Made by a program: the position numbers and the translations under genes. A model generated the notes under the pieces. That model saw only the letters and a list, made by a program, of their open reading frames with translations, was not told the DNA's origin and searched no databases. From Chitinophaga parva (GTDB lineage: Bacteria > Bacteroidota > Bacteroidia > Chitinophagales > Chitinophagaceae), in assembly GCF_003071345.1 (NCBI RefSeq), contig NZ_QCYK01000001.1:2108001-2172000 (forward strand): a DNA stretch of 64,000 nucleotides, read 5' to 3'. This document shows, piece after piece, positions 33,042 through 40,585 of the stretch (the stretch's first letter is position 1; each line of letters opens with the position of its first letter).

Positions 33042-33178
33042 GTAAAAGGAAAAAGGTTAATTGTTGATCGTTAATAGCGGGAAGCGGTTCACAGGCAATT
33101 TGCGGCAATGGCATTTACCTTAAACCCTCTACGATTAACGGTTCACAATTAACCTTTAACTGTTAACGGTTGACTATT

Positions 33179-35101
33179 TTAAAAATGGTGCCGTACAAAA
33201 GCCTCCATGGCGGCATATTTCTGGAGGCCCAGGCGGTCGTACAGGTCGGCCGTGTTAGCGTTACGGTCTTCTGCACGCTGCCAGAATTCACGCAGGTCGG
33301 AGCCCTGGAAGGGTACCACGTCTTTCTGGCTCTGGTGGATGAAGATGCCCAGGCGTTTCTGCATTACCTGGTCAGGGCTCATGGGCACGGCCATTTCAAT
33401 TTCATGGATGTCCCATTCCTGCCAGGCGCCTTTGTACAGCCATACCCAGCAATCCTTCATCCATGCTTCGTGCTTGAGGATCTGGAGGGCGGCAAACACT
33501 GCATCCAGGCACACCTTGTGGGTGCCATGCGGGTCGGCCAGGTCGCCGGCGCAGTAGATCTGGTGCGGTTTTATTTTACGTATGAGGTCTACTGTTAACT
33601 GGATGTCTTCATCGCCCAGGGGCTTCTTTTCCACCAGGCCGGTTTCATAGAAGGGCAGGTTCATGAAATGTACATTCTCTTCGGGGATGCCTACGTAGCG
33701 GCAGGTGGCCTTAGCCTCGCAGCGGCGTATCAGGCCTTTGATGGCGCGGATATCGGGTGTGTCTTTCTGGCTGGGCTTTTTGGTGCTGATAAAGGCTTTG
33801 GCGTCTGCCAGGATCTGGGCGCTCTTGCTGCGGTCCACATCAAACATGGTATCAAAACCTACGGCAAAGTCTACGAAGCGGAGCACAAATTCATCCGTTA
33901 CCGCAATGTTGCCGGAGGTCTGGTAACCTACGTGCACATCGTGGCCCTGTTCGTGCAGGCGGATGAAGGTGCCACCCATGGAAATGATGTCGTCATCCGG
34001 GTGGGGGGAGAAGATGAGTACCCGCTTGCTGGCCGGTTCCGGGCGTTCCGGGTGGTTAGGCAGGTGGGTGTGGGGCTTGCCGCCGGGCCACCCGGTGATG
34101 GTATCGCGGATGCTGTTCAGCTCCATGATATTGAGCTCATAGGCGGAGCCGTATTGTACGATCAGGTCATTCAGGCCGTTCTCATTGTAGTCTTTATCCG
34201 TGAGCATGAGAATGGGCTTGTTCAGCTTTAACGCCAGGCTGGTTACGGCTTTGCGGATCAGCTTGGGGGTCCATTCACAGTCGCCGGTGAGCCAGGGCTC
34301 TTTGTTGCGGGTCAGTTCTTCGGCGGCTTGCTCGTCTACCACAAACTTGGTGTTGGGATGTTGCTGCAGGAGAGAGGCCGGTACGGATTCGGAGCTGGCA
34401 CCTTCCACGCTGCGGGCCACGATGCGGGCTTTGTGGGAGCCCCAGGCCAGCAGGATGATCTTCTTGGACTTCATGATAGTGCCAATGCCCATGCTGATAG
34501 CAAGGCGTGGCATCTGGCTCATATTGGAGAAGTCGTACCCATTTGCCAGGCGGGTGGAGTTATCCAGGGTCACCAGGCGGGTGTGGGAAGCGATGGAAGA
34601 ACCCGGCTCGTTGAAGCCGATGTGGCCATTGTTGCCAATGCCCAGCACCTGCAGGTCAATGCCGCCTGCTGCTTCGATCTGTTTGTCGTATTGCTCGCAA
34701 TAAGCCTTCATTTTGTCTTTAGGCTGAGTGCCATCCGGGATGAAGTACTGGCCTGCGGGGATGTCGATGTGGTTGAAGAGTTGTTCCTTCATGAAGCGGT
34801 GATAGCTCTGCAGGGCGTCCGGCTCCATGGGATAATATTCATCCAGGTTAAAGGTGATCACGTTTTTGAAGCTGAGGCCTTCTTCTTTGTGGAGGCGTAC
34901 CAACTCTGCGTACAGTGATTTAGGGGTAGAGCCGGTAGCCAACCCCAATACGCATCGTTGGTTAGCGGCTTGTTTTTCCCGGATGAGCGCTGCAATTTCG
35001 GCGGCTACGGCCTTGGCACCCGCTTTTGCAGTAGGGTGTATTTCCACGGCGATCTGCTCGAAACTGTCGATCAGTTCAATTTCCTGGTGGTGAATAGTCA
35101 T
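33179..35101 (-). CDS. nagB: Glucosamine-6-phosphate deaminase fused to a PIG-L/LmbE deacetylase-like domain
   Basis: A 640-residue two-domain protein. Residues about 15-290 are NagB, which converts glucosamine-6-phosphate to fructose-6-phosphate and ammonia. Motifs: LATGSTPKSLYAEL, FNLDEYYPM with the catalytic Asp, and GIGNNGHIGFNEPGSS with the catalytic Asp/His region. Residues about 365-600 are PIG-L/LmbE-like: FSPHPDDDIISMGGT, where canonical AHPDDE has Asp for Glu, and GDLADPHGTHKVCLDA with the second His pair. The PIG-L fold removes N-acetyl groups from GlcNAc conjugates using zinc, so one polypeptide might deacetylate and deaminate. Plain NagB is about 265 residues. It belongs to the sugar block at 33-44 kb. 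Confidence 0.92.
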   Translation of the reverse strand: MTIHHQEIELIDSFEQIAVEIHPTAKAGAKAVAAEIAALIREKQAANQRCVLGLATGSTPKSLYAELVRLHKEEGLSFKNVITFNLDEYYPMEPDALQSYHRFMKEQLFNHIDIPAGQYFIPDGTQPKDKMKAYCEQYDKQIEAAGGIDLQVLGIGNNGHIGFNEPGSSIASHTRLVTLDNSTRLANGYDFSNMSQMPRLAISMGIGTIMKSKKIILLAWGSHKARIVARSVEGASSESVPASLLQQHPNTKFVVDEQAAEELTRNKEPWLTGDCEWTPKLIRKAVTSLALKLNKPILMLTDKDYNENGLNDLIVQYGSAYELNIMELNSIRDTITGWPGGKPHTHLPNHPERPEPASKRVLIFSPHPDDDIISMGGTFIRLHEQGHDVHVGYQTSGNIAVTDEFVLRFVDFAVGFDTMFDVDRSKSAQILADAKAFISTKKPSQKDTPDIRAIKGLIRRCEAKATCRYVGIPEENVHFMNLPFYETGLVEKKPLGDEDIQLTVDLIRKIKPHQIYCAGDLADPHGTHKVCLDAVFAALQILKHEAWMKDCWVWLYKGAWQEWDIHEIEMAVPMSPDQVMQKRLGIFIHQSQKDVVPFQGSDLREFWQRAEDRNANTADLYDRLGLQKYAAMEAFVRHHF

Positions 35102-35453
35102 AAGTAAGTTTTGTTTGATGCTTTAAAAATGGAAATGGAAAATTAAAACAAATCCCCAAACCTTGTATGTATTTTTAAAAAGATTGGCCTACTTTTTAAA
35201 TTTGTGCAAGAAAAACTGGTGGAGTTCGCTTAAGCCAATTACTAAGCTGCTATTATTCAGCATTTTAATTAAAAGTATGATCTACGCTTAATTGGAAATT
35301 TTTAAAGGGATCAAAACCTGTTTCGACCGGTTTTGCGTAGATAAATGTGGGTGGGGCGGTCAAAATGCCTTTCAAAAGGTTGCTCAAAAAACCCGTGAGG
35401 AAACCCTTTTGTGGAAGTGTTTCATACGTCCCGTTGTTCTATCTTTGCTACCC
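35102..35453. other. Regulatory/structured region upstream of nagB
   Basis: No ORF. Reading the plus strand, it has several potential stems: GCTG/CAGC nested in AATTA/TAATT (35237-35270), ATCTACGC/GCGTAGAT (35280-35287, 35335-35342) enclosing AAAACC/GGTTTT, and CAAAAGG/CCCTTTTG (about 35376-35411). A plus-strand TAAATTTG box occurs at 35197-35204. The nagB promoter must also lie here on the minus strand, but no consensus match was found for it. Confidence 0.4.
35440..35447 (+). promoter_or_regulatory. -7 box of the candidate small RNA
   Basis: TATCTTTG matches TAnnTTTG exactly. A TTTC (35419-35422) lies 17 nt upstream as a weak -33 element. Predicted start about 35454. Confidence 0.5.
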
Positions 35454-35569
35454 TTTATATTTTATCAGGATGATCCCGCGGCAACGCGTCCATGACTTTT
35501 ATTGGTGTAGGAGTCAATAAAAAGCAGCTTCGGCTGAGGCCGGCATGTGTAAACGTGCCGGTTTTTTTT
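35454..35569 (+). ncRNA. Candidate small RNA with three tetraloop hairpins (may encode a 16-residue peptide)
   Basis: A free-standing unit of about 115 nt in the gap between nagB and the hexosaminidase gene, on the strand opposite to both. It has a TAnnTTTG box upstream. Then come a GNRA hairpin CGCG-GCAA-CGCG (35477-35488) and a UUCG hairpin CAGC-TTCG-GCTG (35525-35536). It ends in a terminator with stem CCGGCATGT/ACGTGCCGG closed by GTAA (35540-35561), followed by eight T. No plus-strand gene follows within 7 kb, so it is not a leader. Within it an ATG at 35470 opens a 16-codon frame, MIPRQRVHDFYWCRSQ, ending before the second hairpin. Whether the RNA or the peptide matters is unknown; no known RNA family was recognised. 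Confidence 0.5.
35540..35569 (+). terminator. Terminator of the candidate small RNA
   Basis: Nine-base-pair stem with GTAA tetraloop and one G-T pair, followed by eight T; among the strongest terminators in the window. Confidence 0.85.
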
Positions 35570-35710
35570 ATGGTTGAATTTCGGGAAATGTGCTGCACAT
35601 GACGGTGGCCCGTGGTCAACGGCCTTACCGCAGGATACCCTGTGGATACGGCTTTCCAGCATGCGGGTACAGAATGACCGTGCACATATTCGTAATTGCT
35701 ATAAAATAAG

Positions 35711-35738
35711 AACGCCTGCCCATTTAGTGGCAGGCGTT
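35711..35738 (-). terminator. Terminator of the hexosaminidase gene
   Basis: Perfect 10-bp stem AACGCCTGCC/GGCAGGCGTT with an 8-base loop. The minus-strand tail is CTTATTTTAT and the plus-strand tail CTTTATT, so it could act in both directions. Confidence 0.75.
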
Positions 35739-35760
35739 CTTTATTGTGGTATACAAAGCG

Positions 35761-37404
35761 CTAGTGCTGTATCAGCGGCGTTACAGACGTGGAGTCCAGT
35801 ACGTGCCTGGCGTAGTGGACGTCTTTCAGGTCCAGGCGTTTAACATGGACCTTCAGGCGTTCCAGGAAGTTGTTGTAGTCCTTGCGGTTCATGGGCGTCC
35901 AGCCTACTTCTGCAGCTGCGCAGGCGCGGGGATAAGCCATGTATTCCGCATAGTCTGTGCTGGCAACGTACTCTGTCCACAGGTTTGCCTGTGCACCTTT
36001 GATGTATTTGTATTCATCCGGTTTCAGGGAATCTGTGGGCACGGGATCATAGCTGTATACTTGGCTTACCGGCAGGTAGCCACCGATAGACAGGGGCTCG
36101 TTTTTATCATTAGACTGGGCGTGGTCAATGTACAGGTATTTGCCGGGCGTCATGATCACATCGTGGTGCTGGCGGGCTGCGGCAATGCCACCTTCAATGC
36201 CTCTCCAGCTCATCACCGTGGCGTTGGGGGCCAGGCCGCCTTCGAGGATCTCATCCCAGCCAATGATCTGGCGTCCTTTGCTGTTCAGGTATTTTTCAAT
36301 GCGCTGTACAAAGTAGCTCTGCAGGGCATGTTCGTCCTTCAGGCCTTCTGCTTTAATGCGGGCCTGGCATTTGGGGCAGGCCTGCCAGCGGTCCTTGGGG
36401 CATTCATCGCCACCAATGTGCACGTATTTGGAAGGGAAGAGGGGCAGCACTTCATCCAGTACATTTTCCAGGAAAGTAAAGGTGCTGTCGTTACCGGCGC
36501 AGTACACATCGTGCAGTACGCCCCAGTGGGTAGCTACTTCATACGGGCCACCGGTGCAGCCCAGGTAGGGATAGGCCGCCAGTGCAGCCTGTGCGTGGCC
36601 GGGCATTTCAATTTCCGGGATCACGGTCACATGGCGGTCTGCCGCATATTTTACCACGTCTTTTACCTGCTCCTGCGTGTAGTAGCCGCCGTAGGGTGTG
36701 CCATCATATTTGTTGTCGCGGTAATGGCCTACGCTGGTTTCCTTGCGCTGGCTGGCCACTTCCTGCAGGCGGGGATAGCGCTTGATCTCAATACGCCAGC
36801 CCTGGTCGTCCGTGAGGTGCCAGTGGAAGGTGTTCATCTTATGCATGGCCAGCAGGTCTATGTATTTTTTGATGAAGTCTACCGGGAACATATGACGGCC
36901 CACGTCCAGCATCATACCGCGGTAGGAAAAGCGGGGATAGTCTACGATGGTGGCGGCGGGAACCTCCATGGCCGTGGCTTTCTCCACGGGCAGCATCTGG
37001 ATGAGGCTTTGTATGCCGTAAAAAGTGCCGCTGGCATCATTCCCGCGCACTTTAATGCGGGTCCTGTCTACCGTGAGCGTATAGCCTTCAGGGTGAGTGG
37101 TGTCATGGCCGGTTTCCAGGATGATGGAATTGGAAGCGCCGCTTTCACGGATGGGCAGGGCGTAGCCGGTGAGGGGCTCCAGCCATGCGTTAAAGAGGGC
37201 GGCAGTGGTTTTGTCGGCTTCGTTGGTGGCAACGATCACCGTGTGTTTCGTGAGCAGGAAAAAGCCGGTCTTTGCGGTCACCTGCACGGGTTGCGGGATA
37301 ATGGCGATCTGCCCTTTGGCGGCTTTAGGTGCCTGGGCAAAAGAGGCCGTGCCAACACACAGCAGCAACATGCAACAAAGGCGTTGCAAAAGGTTTTTGT
37401 TCAT
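35761..37404 (-). CDS. Beta-N-acetylhexosaminidase, glycoside hydrolase family 20
   Basis: Exported exo-enzyme releasing terminal GlcNAc or GalNAc from glycans and chito-oligomers, 547 residues from the ATG at 37404. That start gives a clean signal peptide (NLLQRLCCMLLLCVGTASFA); an ATG six codons upstream is also possible. Residues 30-150 form the GH20b-like N-terminal domain. The (beta/alpha)8 barrel follows with YRGMMLDVGRHMFPVDFIKK, MNTFHWHLTDDQGWRIEIK, and IPEIEMPGHAQAAL. The catalytic Asp-Glu pair is in YVHIGGDECPKDRW (Asp333-Glu334), acting through the substrate-assisted mechanism. W, D and Y residues that line the GlcNAc pocket are in place. It lies near the nagB fusion and the glycosylasparaginase. 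Confidence 0.95.
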   Translation of the reverse strand: MNKNLLQRLCCMLLLCVGTASFAQAPKAAKGQIAIIPQPVQVTAKTGFFLLTKHTVIVATNEADKTTAALFNAWLEPLTGYALPIRESGASNSIILETGHDTTHPEGYTLTVDRTRIKVRGNDASGTFYGIQSLIQMLPVEKATAMEVPAATIVDYPRFSYRGMMLDVGRHMFPVDFIKKYIDLLAMHKMNTFHWHLTDDQGWRIEIKRYPRLQEVASQRKETSVGHYRDNKYDGTPYGGYYTQEQVKDVVKYAADRHVTVIPEIEMPGHAQAALAAYPYLGCTGGPYEVATHWGVLHDVYCAGNDSTFTFLENVLDEVLPLFPSKYVHIGGDECPKDRWQACPKCQARIKAEGLKDEHALQSYFVQRIEKYLNSKGRQIIGWDEILEGGLAPNATVMSWRGIEGGIAAARQHHDVIMTPGKYLYIDHAQSNDKNEPLSIGGYLPVSQVYSYDPVPTDSLKPDEYKYIKGAQANLWTEYVASTDYAEYMAYPRACAAAEVGWTPMNRKDYNNFLERLKVHVKRLDLKDVHYARHVLDSTSVTPLIQH

Positions 37405-37613
37405 TCGGTAAGATTTAAGCACTGCCTGTTCGCAAGGTCAGCATAGTCAAACAAAAAAAGGTTCCGTGCTAATTGTTAGTACAGATGGTGAAATAGAAAC
37501 AACCTCAGTGTAACGAATAAAACGTGGATGAATGCGTTGAAAAATAGTAAAAAAATGCTGTATAAGTAGAAAAATATTTTGCCGGGCCGGGAAGTCCGCA
37601 GGGTGGCGCCGGG

Positions 37614-38378
37614 TTATGCGTTGCGCTCCTGCAGGGCCTGTACGGCCAGTTCCCGGATCTTTTTCACTTCACTGGCCTGGGTGAGGGCAATGCCGTATTC
37701 CGGCACACCGGGAATGCCACCCATGCTCACGTTGGGATTGCGGTAGGTCATTCCACTTTCCACATAAGCCTTGGCCGTGGTGTGGAACTCTGTGGCACCG
37801 GTATTCTTCACCAGTGCTGCAATGTTATGTGCCCGTACGCCGGCGCCTACCATGATGGCAATGCGGCCATCCGCCTGCTGTACCAATTGGGCCAGGAGTG
37901 CGGCGCCTTCCTCGGCGGTGTTACGCTGGCCGCTGGTGAGCACGCGCTCGCAGCCGGTTTCAATGATATCCTCCAATGCCTGCACGGGATCGGCCGTCAT
38001 ATCAAATGCGCGGTGGAAGGTAACGCCCATGGGCCAGGCCAGGTCCACGAGGGCACTGGTCCGTTCCTTGTCTATGCGGCCATCGGCCGTGAGCAGGCCT
38101 ATCACCACGCCATTGCAACCCAGCTGTTTACAGAGGATGATGTCTTTTTTCATCAGCTCAAACTCCTGCGCATCGTACAGGAAATCCCCGCCCCTGGGCC
38201 GGATGATGGGATAGAGGTCAATGTGCAGCTGCTCCCGCGCCAGCGCAATGGTGGCATAGCTGGGCGTGGTGCCGCCCTCCAGCAGGTTATCACACAATTC
38301 CACGCGCTGTGCGCCGCCCTGCTGTGCCGCAATGGCCGATGCCAGGGAGTTGGCGCATATTTCCAGGGTGATGTTCAT
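37614..38378 (-). CDS. cutC: CutC family protein
   Basis: A 254-residue (beta/alpha)8-barrel protein. Signatures: LEICANSLASAIAAQQGGAQ, RVELCDNLLEGGTTPSY, IIRPRGGDFLY, GVTFHRAFDMT, ERVLTSGQ, and IMVGAGVRAHNI. CutC was named for copper homeostasis, but copper binding is disputed and the active-site-like residues suggest an enzyme. Here its ATG overlaps the stop of the glycosylasparaginase gene in TAATG, so the two are made together. That context points to glycan catabolism rather than copper handling, by inference. Confidence 0.9.
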   Translation of the reverse strand: MNITLEICANSLASAIAAQQGGAQRVELCDNLLEGGTTPSYATIALAREQLHIDLYPIIRPRGGDFLYDAQEFELMKKDIILCKQLGCNGVVIGLLTADGRIDKERTSALVDLAWPMGVTFHRAFDMTADPVQALEDIIETGCERVLTSGQRNTAEEGAALLAQLVQQADGRIAIMVGAGVRAHNIAALVKNTGATEFHTTAKAYVESGMTYRNPNVSMGGIPGVPEYGIALTQASEVKKIRELAVQALQERNA

Positions 38379-39427
38379 TAGCTTTCTTTGAAATAGAATT
38401 TACTATCGAGGAGCACGTTCTTATCCGCACTGGTGCATACTGCGTAGCTGAAACCTTTCTGAAGGCAGTAGGCGCCGTATTCACCTTTTTTGTTGAGGGC
38501 GAGGAAGCCCACCTGCAGCTGGGAAGCGCGTTGTTTGTTCTTTTTCACAATGCGTTCCACCGCTTCCTGGCAGGCCTTTTCCGGCGGGTAGCCCTGGCGC
38601 ATGAGCTCTACCACCAGGTGGCTGCCGCAAATGCGGATCACCTCTTCGCCCACGCCGGTGGAGGTGGCGCCACCTACTTCATTGTCCACATACAGGCCCG
38701 CCCCGATGATGGGAGAGTCACCCACGCGGCCGTGCATTTTAAAGGCCATGCCGCTGGTGGTGCAGGCGCCGGACAGGTTGCCCTGGGCATCCAGGGCCAG
38801 CATACCGATGGTGTCATGGTTATACTGGTTGCCGGGCAGGCGCAGGGGATTGAAGGTGGTGGCATCGTTACCATTGTACGATCTGTTCTCGATATTGATC
38901 TCCGGTTTGTATTCAGATTTTTTGAGCCATTCTTTCCAGGCCTTTTCTGCTTCGGGCGTCAACAGGTTTTCCTTTTTGAAACCCTGTGCCTGGGCAAACT
39001 GGAAAGCGCCGTCGCCCACGATCATTACGTGCGGGGTTTTTTCCATTACCAGGCGGGCCACGGAGATGGCGTGTGTTACGTGTTCCAGGGCGGCTACGGA
39101 GCCACAATTGCCCAGTTCATCCATGATGCAGGCGTCCAGCGTTACGCGGCCGTCGCGGTCGGGGAAGCCGCCGTAGCCTACGGTGGATATCCTGGGATCT
39201 GCTTCGGGCACTTTTACGCCGGTTTCCACCGCATCGAGGGCGCGGCCTTTTGCGGCCAGTACTTCCCAGGCGGCTTTATTGGCCGGCAGGCCAAAATCCC
39301 AGGTAGAGATCACAACCGGTTTGTTAGCAGTGGGTGCAGCGCCGGAAGCCGCGCGGGCGGCGCTTTTCCAGGAAAATGCGGCGGCCGCGGTGGTGGCCAG
39401 CTTTAAAAAATTTCTTCTGTTGTGCAT
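38378..39427 (-). CDS. N4-(beta-N-acetylglucosaminyl)-L-asparaginase (glycosylasparaginase)
   Basis: Ntn-hydrolase that splits the GlcNAc-Asn bond left after N-glycoprotein breakdown, 349 residues. The N-terminus has a twin-arginine-like signal (HNRRNFLKLATTAAAAFSW), so export as a folded protein is likely. Autoproteolysis site and nucleophile: YNHDTIGMLALD with Thr206, exactly as in Flavobacterium glycosylasparaginase. Downstream, GRVGDSPIIGAGLYVDNEVG holds the substrate-binding Arg and Asp. Cleavage before Thr206 would give alpha (about 1-205) and beta (206-349) subunits. Coupled to cutC by a one-base overlap. Confidence 0.93.
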   Translation of the reverse strand: MHNRRNFLKLATTAAAAFSWKSAARAASGAAPTANKPVVISTWDFGLPANKAAWEVLAAKGRALDAVETGVKVPEADPRISTVGYGGFPDRDGRVTLDACIMDELGNCGSVAALEHVTHAISVARLVMEKTPHVMIVGDGAFQFAQAQGFKKENLLTPEAEKAWKEWLKKSEYKPEINIENRSYNGNDATTFNPLRLPGNQYNHDTIGMLALDAQGNLSGACTTSGMAFKMHGRVGDSPIIGAGLYVDNEVGGATSTGVGEEVIRICGSHLVVELMRQGYPPEKACQEAVERIVKKNKQRASQLQVGFLALNKKGEYGAYCLQKGFSYAVCTSADKNVLLDSKFYFKES

Positions 39428-39537
39428 AAGCGGATGTAGCAGTTGTAACCTGATAAAACTACAAAAGGTTTTCTGAAAAGTGTAGGGCCGGATTGAGCGG
39501 GTGGGAGCGGGGTGAAAACAGTATCAGGAATGGATAA

Positions 39538-39568
39538 TAAAAAAGCCCCGCAGCATTCACTGCGGGGC
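39538..39568 (-). terminator. Terminator of the transporter-ROK operon
   Basis: Minus-strand stem GCCCCGCA/TGCGGGGC with an 8-base loop, then a run of U, 25 nt past the ROK gene stop. Confidence 0.88.
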
Positions 39569-39592
39569 TTCCATTATTTTTATAACATACCG

Positions 39593-40585
39593 CTACTCGA
39601 GGTGTGCTTCTGCTTTCTGGTCTGTTTTCATTTCCCAGGCCAGCGCGCTGGCGCCGAGGATGGCGGCATCGCTTTCCTTAAGCTCGGAGAAAACGAGTTT
39701 CACCTTGTTCTGGAAAATAGGGAGCAGGTTGATCTCCATGTGGTGACGCACGGGCTTCATGATCATGTCGCCAGCCTTGGTGAGGCCACCAAAGAGGATG
39801 ATGGCTTCGGGGGAGGAGAACATCACAAAGTTAGCCAGGGCGGCGCCCAGTACCATGCCGGTGTACTCGTACACTTCCATTGCCAGGGGATCGCCTTGCC
39901 TGGCGGCTTCAAATACCACTTTGGAATCTACCTGGTCGCGGGGCGTCTGGCGGATGATGCTTTCCTGGTCCGGGCGCTGGTCCAGGAATTCCAGGGCGGT
40001 GAGGGCTACGCCGGTGGCGGATGCATATGCTTCCAGGGAGCCGCGCATGCCGGTGCCGGCGTGCACGCGACCACCGGGGATCACGATGCAGTGGCCCAGT
40101 TCACCCGCAAAACCGTCGTGGCCGTAGATCAGCTGGCCATTGGCCACAATGCCGCTGCCTACGCCGGTACCCAGGGTAATGGTGATGAAATCTTTCATGC
40201 CGCGGGCCGCGCCATAGGTCATTTCACCAATGGCAGCTGCGTTGGCATCGTTGGTCAGCACTGCGGGCAGGTCAAAGTAGTCCTGCAGCAGGTTGGCCAG
40301 CGGAATAATGCCTTTCCAGCGGAGGTTAGGAGCGTAATCAATGGTGCCGGTGTAGTAGTTGCCATTTGGCGCACCCACCCCGATACCACGGATGTTATCT
40401 TTACCACCTACTTTTTCGATGAGTACATCGAGGCGTTCTTTCAGTTCATTTAAAAAGGAAGTAATGTCACCATGTGCTTTGGTAGACATGCGGCCATCGT
40501 ACAAGATATTGCCACGACGGTCTACAATGCCGAACACGGTGTTGGTGCCACCAATATCAATGCCCACCGCTAACTGCTGACTCAT
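39593..40585 (-). CDS. ROK-family sugar kinase (glucokinase-like) without the zinc motif
   Basis: A 330-residue cytosolic sugar kinase. ATP-binding GIDIGGTNTVFGIVD, sugar-binding VLTNDANAAAIGE with the catalytic Asp, TLGTGVGSGIV, and GELGH are all present. The usual zinc motif CxCGxxGCxE reads AGTGMRGSLE here: all three cysteines are replaced by Ala, Thr and Ser, although the upstream His in GELGH remains. It has no DNA-binding N-terminus, so it is a kinase rather than a repressor. The gene overlaps the end of the transporter gene by 29 nt; sugar imported there is the likely substrate (glucose or GlcNAc). Confidence 0.87.
   Translation of the reverse strand: MSQQLAVGIDIGGTNTVFGIVDRRGNILYDGRMSTKAHGDITSFLNELKERLDVLIEKVGGKDNIRGIGVGAPNGNYYTGTIDYAPNLRWKGIIPLANLLQDYFDLPAVLTNDANAAAIGEMTYGAARGMKDFITITLGTGVGSGIVANGQLIYGHDGFAGELGHCIVIPGGRVHAGTGMRGSLEAYASATGVALTALEFLDQRPDQESIIRQTPRDQVDSKVVFEAARQGDPLAMEVYEYTGMVLGAALANFVMFSSPEAIILFGGLTKAGDMIMKPVRHHMEINLLPIFQNKVKLVFSELKESDAAILGASALAWEMKTDQKAEAHLE

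Noticed and set aside
35746..37446. 566-codon open frame on the strand opposite the hexosaminidase gene
   Set aside because: The minus-strand GH20 gene has all catalytic motifs; the plus-strand product is a shadow rich in Val, Gly and His without any domain.
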